Shown piece by piece: positions 1 through 8,900 of a DNA stretch of 64,000 nucleotides; the first letter of the stretch is position 1, and each line of letters begins with the position of its first letter. A program made the translations under genes and the position numbers. The notes under the pieces were generated by a model that was not told the DNA's origin, ran no database searches, and was given only the letters and a program-made list of their open reading frames with translations. Source of the DNA: Tritrichomonas musculus (Eukaryota; Parabasalia; Tritrichomonadida; Tritrichomonadidae); contig JAPFFF010000005.1 in the NCBI GenBank assembly GCA_039105265.1, forward strand, positions 3,085,501 through 3,149,500, written 5' to 3'.

Positions 1-748
1 AAGCACAGTTATATTTACATTGGATCCCGCACTTTTTAAATGCACAACAAAAAGAATTTAGAGAGAAAACATCAAAAGAGATGCTAGTGCTCCTAATAAG
101 AGCAAAGCATCTCTTTTAAATATATTTTTACTGGTGACGAGTGTTGGGTGAATTACACATACACTCAAACTCATATGTAGGCATTGAGCACTAATGATGC
201 CGATGATATTGAGAGGAAAAATCAATTACAGAAGAAAATATTAGTTACCATTTTTTATCAATGGAAAACCTAAAAATCACTGGTCAATACTTTGTAAATA
301 ACGTGATTGATGTTATACAAGAAAGTGACATCATGCGGGAAGCTCAATGTCACAAAAAAAGGTTAATGATTCATTACGATATTGCTCAATGGCACTCATC
401 AAAATTTGTAACCGATTATTGGATGCACACTAAACTCAAAAAAGTGCCACATTCGAAGTATTCACCAGATTTAGCACCTTGTTACTTTGGTATTTTTGGA
501 TTTATGAAAAATTTATTAGAGATTTGTGAATTTGAGACAGAAGAAGAATTGATTGATTTAATCAAAATATTTTTTTACTCAGAAAAAGTCGGACTTTTTG
601 AAGCAAATTTTCATGGCTTGGATTGAAAGATTAAACATGTGCATCAATGCAAATGGTAATTATTTTGAGTAAAGATTTAATTAATATATTATTTTTATTT
701 AAATATTTATATTAATAAAAAAATTTCGATTCAATATCGAACGACCTG
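1..748 (+). mobile_element. mariner (Tc1/mariner) transposon relic, 5' part outside the window
   Basis: A broken mariner transposase is read on the plus strand. The first catalytic block, TGDECW, is coded near 130-147. An in-frame TAG follows at 178, at a position where the family usually has Trp. The frame shifts near 265-272, and the rest is open at 261-626. That part holds the second catalytic block (IHYDIAQ) and the hallmark YSPDLAP. In active mariners the third catalytic Asp lies two residues after LAP (LAPSD); here the sequence is LAPCY, so it is lost. The likely 3' terminal inverted repeat ends at 748 (...CGAACGACCTG) and is followed by a TA at 749-750, the dinucleotide that mariners duplicate. 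The 5' end is off the window, so length and target duplication cannot be checked. Clearly inactive. Confidence 0.85.
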
Positions 749-1138
749 TATATCGTATAACAGTTAAGGGAGGTGGAACGAATATGATCCATCTTTAACA
801 TATCTATTGATGCAAAAAAACAAAAATCTAAATTCAAAAATTACATTAATTGATCTTTCTAACTTCCTCATGCTGAAAAAAAGAAGTTATTAAAACGTGG
901 AAAAAAAATTTTTTTTTTCTTATGATCAATGAAGCTGTAAAAAATATTGATCAAAAAGATCATCCTGCAGGTTAGATTATTTCGTGAAGTCGTAGGTGTT
1001 TTTGATGAATGGACAGACTGCCCTTCACAAAATTTCCTTCGTCTGACTATCCATGCATTTTTCCAACTTCCAGTTTGAAAACAAGAGCTTCAATGTTTGG
1101 TCATTAATCATATTCATTTGAATACCATACACCTTACT

Positions 1139-2891
1139 TATGAATACCTATTTCTAGATGAACATAAAGGATATCCTTTACTCCAAAACCTAATACTCCA
1201 AAATTAGCTTCACATCCGGTATCGATTTTATAATTTATTGACTCAAAAGAGAATTCTTCGTCAGTTTCAAAATAAAGGAAGTAATGTAAAAAAATATATC
1301 TATCATACTCTCTCGTCCATGTTGGAATGTAAATTGGAAGCTGGAAATCAAATGGATCAAGTTCATTCCAATCCAATCTTGGTATAAGTTCCGGCAGAAG
1401 AAATCTTTCACTTCTGTTTAAATTGTCAAATATTAACTGAAGACGAATTAATTGGATTTCTGTATTTACGGAATCATTAATTAGTCCATTAAGACGCATT
1501 ATCGGAATTAACGCTTTCATTTTTGTAACATCATAGAATGGCATACTTGAAGTATATTTAGGAATAAGAGTATAAGATTTTTGCTGAGGTGTGTTGTTTA
1601 TTGAAAGCACATGATTAGGATCATACATAATAATTAATGATCGGTTAAAATGTTATGATGGATAATCCTTTTGGTATTTTTAGCCATGAATATGACATTG
1701 TATCATTTCCAGTTATTTGCTGATCATCTGGAAAACGAAATCCGGTAATTTGCTCCTGGACTTTGTCATATTGAAATGTTTGAAATGAGAGATATCGTGT
1801 CAATTTTGTATCATCATAATTGATAATATGGCTTAATAGAATTTGGTGCAATCTCTGACAAGAAATTATTATTTGATATAAATGGGACAATATAACAGGT
1901 ATTTGTTGTTATAGGATTCAATGATAATGGAGAGTCTTCAAACCAAGTTTTATCAATTCGTGAAGAACGGTTGCCAATTAGAAATATTTGGTGTTTTCGA
2001 TTGAGTAAATCGACAGTCAATGACATTGAAAAAATTAAAAATGTAAAAACATTATAATCTTCTTCGCCTAGAATGTTCCAAAGTAATAATAATGTTAAGT
2101 GGACTCTTTTTTCTGGATCTATTTGTTCATACCAATTGTGTAGTAATAGGATTTCGTTGGTCTCGGTCCATCTAAAATTCGGAATTGTAAAAGGCGGGGA
2201 GGTAAATGATAAAATATTGAAGGTTTCAAGATATCGACCATTGTTTACCATCATTCTTAAATTGTGAATTTTTAATCTATAAATAAATTGGTCTAACAAT
2301 CCATTGTTTATTATAACTGGTATATATTTCTTTATTTCTTCAATGTTATAAAGTATTTCTTTTTGTGTCACTTTTTTCTGGATGATTTGACCTTTTTTTG
2401 AGAAATAATTAGAATTTGTTGGAGTAATATTATGAGGATCAAACATAATAAAAAATGAATTGTGATACAGTGAGTGACAAAAATGCCTTGAACCCGAGCA
2501 TCTCCTTTTGATGAGGGATCGGCTGTACCACATCTTATCGCTAAAATAATTCTATCTCCGGAATTCAAATTTCTAGCTAATCTTGAACGAAATGTATCTT
2601 GGGCAGAGTTCTTAGAAATGATACCACTCATTATAACGTTTTGAGCAGGTTCATATAATGATCCGTTTGGTTGAAGGGTGATTAAAGATGCATCGTTTCC
2701 TTGAGGTACATATAATAATTCCCAAAAGATTGGTGGATCTGCGTTTGTTTTAAGACGAAGAGTAAAGTTTTTCTTTTACCTTGCTGATCTGTACTTGGAA
2801 TTACAATGCAAGTTGTTTGGGCTGGAGGTTTCATGATCTCATGATTTATCTCCCTGTCACATTTTTTCTCGATGATGGACCGACCTGTATT
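1139..2891 (-). mobile_element. decayed multi-frame insert with 6-bp target duplication, possibly a Maverick/Polinton fragment (fossil)
   Basis: This stretch sits inside the hAT relic and is flanked by the same hexamer CTTACT (1133-1138 and 2892-2897), consistent with a 6-bp target duplication. Six-base duplications are typical of Maverick/Polinton integrases and also occur with some retroviral ones. All coding signal is on the minus strand: frames at about 2835-2682, 2631-2368, 2447-1814, 1890-1645 and 1628-1134. It is broken in several places. Two frames open with a similar start (M, aromatic, D, P). The part around 2400-2835 reads like a small beta-rich structural protein and could derive from a capsid gene, but that is only an impression. 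No integrase, polymerase or matched terminal repeats are visible, so the copy is at best internally deleted. The family assignment is tentative. Confidence 0.4.
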
Positions 2892-3236
2892 CTTACTATT
2901 GAATAGTTGAATGCAACACGAAAAGAGTGTTGGCGTCATTTATTGAACCTTGTTCTAAAAGATATTTTCATTGAACTCAAGATTCGCCTTCCTCTTGTTT
3001 TTGAAGTCCAATTGCATCACCGAAAATTAAAAGTATTCCAAAAATATATGAAATCAAAGAATGCATTTCGTTGCACACTTCCAAGCTATTGTGAAACCAG
3101 GTTTTATTCATTAAGCCAATTGTTTCACACAGTGAATCTCTTTTTTGATCCCATTAACGAATATGGTGAATCTTGAAAAAATGCAGATTCATTTTGGACT
3201 ACTTTCAAACTACATTTAAAAAAAATTTATGAAAAC

Positions 3237-3380
3237 AGGGTAGTAAGATTTAAAATGGTAATTGAAAGAGAAGGTAATTATCTTTAATTATATCAAGATT
3301 TTTTTAATAAAAACTGAAATTTGACTTTTTTTGGCCTTTGAAAGAGCTTTTTTACAACCCTTAAAATAGGGTAGTAAGAC
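3237..3380. repeat. pair of short direct repeats (AGGGTAGTAAGA)
   Basis: The 12-mer AGGGTAGTAAGA occurs at about 3237 and again at about 3368. Each copy is followed within ten bases by a similar TAAAATGG/TAAATGG stretch. The pair lies in decayed sequence just after the hAT relic and may be internal to it or mark another small insertion. No reading frame covers it. Confidence 0.5.
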
Positions 3381-3551
3381 TATAAATGGTGGCATCGCCA
3401 AGCTCAAAACAGAAAACACAATATCCCAAAAAATGATGCCAGTCATGCAATTCTTTTCTTTTAATCCTTAAAATTTTAAACGAATAATAATAATAAAAAA
3501 AATGGAAAATTAAATAATAAATTATTTTATAAAACAAATAATATATATAAA

Positions 3552-3863
3552 TCATTTTGAATTCTGTTCAATTACAGCTAAAAGGTTTTGACGCGCTTTA
3601 AGTAATTTGCGCTCAGAGTCTAACAATTCAATTGGCATTGAGTTTTGACTTAATTCATATTCATATTCAGCATTAAATTCATTTAAATGGAGCAATGAAA
3701 CATTTATAACTTGAGATGCCAAGCTTGACTGCTCATTCCTATTTAAAGATGTCACTGTTGACGCCAATAGTAATTGATTATGGATTAAAGCATTATCGTC
3801 AACAGGAGGTGCTTCGTTTTCATTTTGGTTATTTGCACTTCGGGTTTGAGTTTTTTTTGTCAT
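3552..3863 (-). CDS. small hypothetical protein (103 aa)
   Basis: A complete ATG-started frame of 103 codons. The N-terminal 30 residues are polar and Asn/Gln-rich (low complexity). The rest is predicted helical, with a leucine-rich middle and a C-terminal amphipathic helix starting near ELLDSERKLLKARQ. No membrane segment or known motif is recognised. It is about the size of small helical complex subunits (BLOC-1 type, for example), but nothing specific supports that. An initiator-like TCATTA lies on the minus strand about 14 bases upstream of the ATG (3874-3879), which supports a real gene and this start. Its neighbours are transposon relics on one side and an ARM-repeat gene in the same orientation on the other. 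Confidence 0.6.
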   Translation of the reverse strand: MTKKTQTRSANNQNENEAPPVDDNALIHNQLLLASTVTSLNRNEQSSLASQVINVSLLHLNEFNAEYEYELSQNSMPIELLDSERKLLKARQNLLAVIEQNSK

Positions 3864-4326
3864 TTAATCTTTTTAATGATATTATTTTAAAAGTTTCAGG
3901 TACGACTTTGAAAATATATTTATATTTTCACATATTTTATTTGAAAATTTAATCCTTTTTATCTTTAAATAAAACATGTTTTTGTTTGAAATAATAAATT
4001 AAATAATTTTAAATCACTTTTAAAATATAAATTTTTATAATTATATATAAAAATATGATTTATCAAAGGAAATATTATTATCAAACTAAACCAGAAGAGT
4101 GTAAAATAATAAAAAATATCAAAAAAATACATGATAGTTGATTGTTTTATCAATAAATATTATGAATAAAGATAATTAAGAAACTTTGCAGATTCAATTT
4201 TACATACAAAATAAAAGAGTATATATTAGGGAAATAAATTTAGCATAAATAAATATCACATATATATCCGTCCAATCTTTGAAAAACATCATTATTTGAA
4301 AGAAATGCTTGTGAATGCTTTAGATC
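3864..4326. other. gene-free AT-rich spacer
   Basis: It holds the putative initiator of the small upstream gene (TCATTA, minus strand, 3874-3879). Otherwise it is AT-rich sequence with homopolymer runs. Nothing else was recognised. Confidence 0.6.
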
Positions 4327-5784
4327 CTAAAGTTTTAATTTAATGCTATTTAAAATCTGTAAAATAAATCGAATTTTGTTCTGAATTTCTGGTTCATTAT
4401 CCACAGACAAATTCTCAATAAATTCATGTGAGGATTCAAAAACATTTAAATTGGTTATATCTTCATTTATTTGCAAAATGAGTTTCGTAGCATTCAATGA
4501 TGATGACAAATACAACAAGTTGCGTATTAACTTTAAGTATTGAGTTAATGCATTTAAATCATCACAATCCAATGAAAATGAACATTTCTCTATAACATTT
4601 AAACCTAATAATAAATTGAGATCATTTATATTTTTAATCACTTTTGATACTGATAATAAAAATTTAATTCCAACATATTTTTTGTAAAATGGCGCTTCAT
4701 CAATAAATTTTGAGATAACTGTCTGAATAAGTTTATTTTTCACGCATAAATCAAGCCAATAATTAGGATTGTGAACTAAGAGAAAAGAAACTATTTGTAA
4801 AGCAAGTTCTGAGACTTCAACTATAGATTCGCGTATTAATTTCTCATAATTTTCAAATGAAATCAGTGACGAAAATTGAATTGCCATTTCTAAATTATTT
4901 TTTTTAAGATTATGGATAACACATAAAACTATTTGCAATATTGGAATTGCAAAAAAAATATCTTGAGTTATTATTGTATTTTCGTTTAATTGTTCTAATA
5001 AAACTCCTGTTATTCCCAATCTTAAATGAATATGAAAAAAATAATTAAAGTTTTTTTTGATAATTAATGAGATTATATTTCCAAGAGCTGAAACATTTTT
5101 TTCAGAGTTAGTTTCAACAGATATATAGCATAAAATATCAATTATACTTTCATAATACTCAGAAAAGTCAGAATATTCAACTATCGATGTTAAAGTCATA
5201 ATAACATAAAATTCATGATCTCGTGATTTTTGATTGTTTGAATTAAGCTTCACAATAAGATTATTCATATCAAATTGTGTTTCATTTTTTATTGCGAGTT
5301 CTATCATAATAGACATAACTTTAAGCGCGTTAAGTGATATGTTATGATTTTCAGAATCAAGAGCATCAAAAGATATTTGAAAGATATTATTTGAAAAGAA
5401 AAAATCTCGAAAGCTTTCTATTAATGATAATTCAGATATGCATAAAAAAGAATTAAATATGCATTTATCATTATCTTTAAAAATAAAAATGGCATCAATT
5501 AAAACATTAAATAAATGAATATCAATTGACTGTATGATAGTGCTGTCTAATGGGTCAACTGAATTTGATACTTTCTCAATAATTGTATTATAAGCTAAGG
5601 GGTCACTATTTTGTAGGCTCTCAGAAGCTTTACTGAATGCAATTTGAAATTCTTCAGAGTTCGTAAATTTGTCTTCAGACTTTTGGTTTGATGATAAAAT
5701 CATTTGAGATAGCATTTGAGCAGCAATAGCATGTTTTTCAAAAGGGTCAATATTCAGAGAATCTTCTTTTAAACTTAGTGTCAT
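4327..5784 (-). CDS. ARM/HEAT-repeat-like protein (485 aa)
   Basis: A full-length frame with an ATG start and a TCATAA initiator 17-22 bases upstream (5801-5806, minus strand). The protein is almost entirely alpha-helical, with recurring Leu/Ile-rich helix pairs of 35-45 residues from about residue 85 to the end, as in armadillo or HEAT solenoids. The first 70 residues are polar. There is no signal peptide or membrane segment and no catalytic motif. Such solenoids are scaffolds or binding platforms; the partner cannot be told from sequence. A protein of nearly the same length and style lies at 12416-13858, on the other side of the large AAA gene, and may be a paralog. The gene diverges from the AAA gene across a 161-bp intergenic region. 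Function unknown. Confidence 0.75.
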   Translation of the reverse strand: MTLSLKEDSLNIDPFEKHAIAAQMLSQMILSSNQKSEDKFTNSEEFQIAFSKASESLQNSDPLAYNTIIEKVSNSVDPLDSTIIQSIDIHLFNVLIDAIFIFKDNDKCIFNSFLCISELSLIESFRDFFFSNNIFQISFDALDSENHNISLNALKVMSIMIELAIKNETQFDMNNLIVKLNSNNQKSRDHEFYVIMTLTSIVEYSDFSEYYESIIDILCYISVETNSEKNVSALGNIISLIIKKNFNYFFHIHLRLGITGVLLEQLNENTIITQDIFFAIPILQIVLCVIHNLKKNNLEMAIQFSSLISFENYEKLIRESIVEVSELALQIVSFLLVHNPNYWLDLCVKNKLIQTVISKFIDEAPFYKKYVGIKFLLSVSKVIKNINDLNLLLGLNVIEKCSFSLDCDDLNALTQYLKLIRNLLYLSSSLNATKLILQINEDITNLNVFESSHEFIENLSVDNEPEIQNKIRFILQILNSIKLKL

Positions 5785-5945
5785 CTATATAGTAAAATTT
5801 TTATGAAGGAGGGGTTGGGAGAGTTATTTCACTTTTAATCTTCTTTATTCAATTTAATTCAAATCAAATCAATTTTTTGATAGCTTCTGTCACTTTTAAT
5901 TGAATAAACACAAAATTTGAATAATTAAATTCGAAAAAAAATTCA
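5785..5945. promoter_or_regulatory. divergent promoter region with a duplicated TCACTTTTAAT box
   Basis: This region separates the divergent ARM and AAA genes. The 11-mer TCACTTTTAAT occurs twice, at 5829-5839 and 5890-5900, exactly 61 bp apart in the same orientation. Each could serve as an initiator (TCACTT fits TCA-Py-W) for the AAA gene. Read on the other strand, each contains AAAAGTGA, which recurs in other upstream regions of the window. A TCATAA initiator for the minus gene lies at 5801-5806. Confidence 0.5.
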
Positions 5946-8900
5946 ATGAATACCAACATTGATGATAACAATATGTTTTTTAATGCTTCAAATGTTTCCT
6001 TATCGCTTAATTTTGTTGGGTTAGTCAATCCCAATCGAATTTCAAAATTAAATTTATATGATAATTCATTAGCTATCATTAAAGGAGATTATGATAATAC
6101 TGTTTTAATCAAAGTTATTCCTGATCAGGGTTGTCCTATTAATCAGATCAGGATTCCTGAATCTCTTCAGTTAAGCCTACAATCAAAAGTTGGCGATCCC
6201 ATTACTCTTGCGCCATATGAGTCAATCCAATATTGCACAGCATTACAAGTAGAACCGCAATTTAATACAAATGGGAAAAATTATTCTAAAGAAGTTAGTG
6301 ATTATTTTTCAACCGATACCCATCCTGTTTCAATTGGTTCATTTTTCATAATTACATCAAAAGATGAAAAACTAACCTTTAAAGTTACAAATAGCCTTCC
6401 AGGTGATAGATGCATTGCAAGCCGAGCAACTAAAATTTATCAAGCAAATACAACCCCAACAATCTCTTTTACATATTCTTATCCGATTAGATTTTCTGAT
6501 TTATCTCTAGAACGATTAACATACGAACAAATCAAAAAATACGTTTGCTTACCTCTTCAGAAATCTTCTTTAATCCAGACAGCTAAGTTGCCAACACCAA
6601 ATGGTGTCTTGATTATTGGAAAAAGAGGATCAGGAAAATCCTCTCTTTTATCAGCAATTGCAAACTCTTTAGATTCACCATCTATATATTTAGACTTTAA
6701 GCGTCTCATTTATCTTTCAGAAAAAGAAGCTATAGAAAAACTGAAAAAATGCTTTTCTTTTCCGGCTGGAAAACCATCCTCCTTGATTCTTTTCGATGAC
6801 ATTGATTCTCTTTATGAAAAGGTTCGATTGATGCCTTATAAACGTATTGCAGCATTTTTTATCGCCTTTGTTGACCGTCTACTAATCTCTCAAAGTGCAG
6901 TTATTATTGCAACAACAAAATCAACAGAAAAACTTGGATCATACGTGACTCGATATGGAAGATTTGGATTTCATATTAAACTTGGCCAAATATCACCGAA
7001 ACAGATATCTGAAATAATCAAAGCTAATACCGCAGGATTTACATCTTTCAGTCAAAATGATAAAGATATCGAATTCATTGCCAATAATATTAAATCTTCT
7101 CCTTATTTTGCATATCTCCCGCCATACAATTCGAATATTTCTCAGAACTCATCCAAGGCATCATCAAGCAACTTATTGAAAAACACTGCTGATGAAGTAA
7201 TTTCACCAGGAGATGTAAAGAAGTTTTGCGAAACTGCGATTTTAAATTTAATAAAGGAGAAAGGATCCAAGAACAATGATATTGGGATTGCCTCAGTTTT
7301 GAATTCAGAATTAACAATGGAACACTTTGGCCTCCAAAGACCACCTGAAAAAACAGAAGCCGAAAAAGAACTTGAAAAGAAAGCCGAAGCAAAAAAAGAT
7401 AATAAGACTAATGAAGAAGAAAAGATCAACAAAGATAAAACCAAAGAAGAAAAATCAAATGAAACCAAATCAGAAGGTCCTAAAGAAGAATCAGATGAAA
7501 GCAAGGAAAATGAAAAAGAAGATAATAAAAAGTCACAAATAAATAATGATTCAATTAAAGAAAAAGAATCAGATGACCAAAAAGTTAAACAATTCGATTC
7601 TAATTCTCAAAAAGAAACTGGATCTGACCAAACTCCAGAAGAAAAAGATCAAAAGGAGACAACAAAGATTGAATCAGAAGATCATGAAAAGACTGAAAAG
7701 CAAGAAAACGAGGAAGAACAAGAAAAACTAGCCAAAAACCAAAAGCAAGATGAAAAATTGGAGAATCAGAAATCATCTAATAATCAAGATGAAGAAGAAG
7801 AACAGGAAGAAAAACCTGCTAAAAAGCCAAAGAAACAAACACAACAAGAAAATAACAAAGAACAAGCAAAATCCTCTAAAAAGCAAGATGAAGAAGAGGA
7901 AGAAGTAGAAAAGCCAGCCAAACCAGAAAAACAAGTCAAAAAGCAAAAGAAACAACAAGATGATGAGGAGGAAGAAGAACAAGAGGCTCCGGTTAAAACA
8001 GCAAAGAAGCCAAAGAAACAAATCCAGCAACAGAAAGAAGAAGAGGAAGAGCAAGAAGCTCCAGCCAAACCTTCAAAGAAACCAAAGAAGCAAGTACAAC
8101 AAGTCCAGCAAGAAGAAGAAGAGGAAGAACAAGAAGCTCCAGCTAAACCAGATAAGAAACCAAAGAAGCAAGTACAACAAAAGCAGCAACAAGAAGAAGA
8201 GGAAGAGCAAGAATCTCCAGCTAAACTAGATAAGAAACCAAAGAAGCAAGTACAACAAGTCCAGCAAGAAGAAGAAGAGGAAGAACAAGAAGCTCCAGCT
8301 AAACCAGATAAGAAACCAAAGAAGCAAGTACAACAAAAGCAGCAACAAGAAGAAGAGGAAGAGCAAGAATCTCCAGCTAAACTAGATAAGAAACCAAAGA
8401 AGCAAATACAACAAGTCCAGCAAGAAGAAGAGGAAGAACAAGAAGCTCCAGCCAAACCTACAAAGAAGCAAAAGAAGCAAGTCCAGCAAGATGAAGATGA
8501 AGAACAAGAAGCTCCTACTAAACCAGTCAAGAAGCCAAAGAAGCAGGTCCAACAAAAGCAGCAACAAGAAGAGGAAGAAGAAGAACAAGAAGTTGCTACT
8601 AAACCAGTCAAGAAGCAAGTCCAACAAGAAGAACAAGAAGCACCAGCCAAGCCAGTCAAAAAGCCAATCAAGCAGCAACAGCATCAGGATGATGAAGAGG
8701 AAGAAGAAGAGCCAGCCAAACCCGTCAAGAAACCAAAGAAGCAAGTCCAGCAATTGGCGTTTGAAGACGAGCCGGAGCAAGCTCCAACGAAGCCCGTCAG
8801 GAAAGCGAAGAAGCCAATGCAGCAGCTTGCGTTTGAAGACGAGCCGGAGCCGATATCAACGAAGGCGTCAAAGAGGGCGAAGCGGCAAGTCCAGCCTTCA

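Larger units (their letters stand above)
770..3460 (+). mobile_element. hAT-superfamily transposase relic, split by an insertion
   Basis: Two plus-strand pieces read as parts of one decayed hAT transposase. The upstream piece (about 940-1138) codes a block around FDEWTDCPSQNFLRLTIHAF, like the hAT block (D.WTd....fl.iT.HF) near the first catalytic Asp. The downstream piece (about 2892-3176) codes a CWRHLLNLVLKDIF stretch, like the conserved CxxHxLNLxxxD block, and then YCETRFYSL, like the hAT TRW/F segment. Weaker matches reach to about 770 and 3460. Several stops interrupt it, for example a TGA at 1076 and a TAG at 2904. The pieces stop and resume at the same hexamer, CTTACT, which marks the insertion between them. 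No terminal repeats of this hAT copy were found. The family call rests on motifs read by eye. Confidence 0.55.

Noticed and set aside
2878-2890. GGACCGACCTGTA, resembling the mariner 3' end at 736-750
   Set aside because: Only about nine bases match, there is no TA pair or second end, and the position is already explained as the edge of the insert in the hAT relic.
7784-8671. Long Ser/Cys/Phe-rich minus-strand frame (295 codons) opposite the AAA gene
   Set aside because: It is the antisense shadow of the GAA/CAA repeat tract; the composition follows directly from the repeats on the coding strand.
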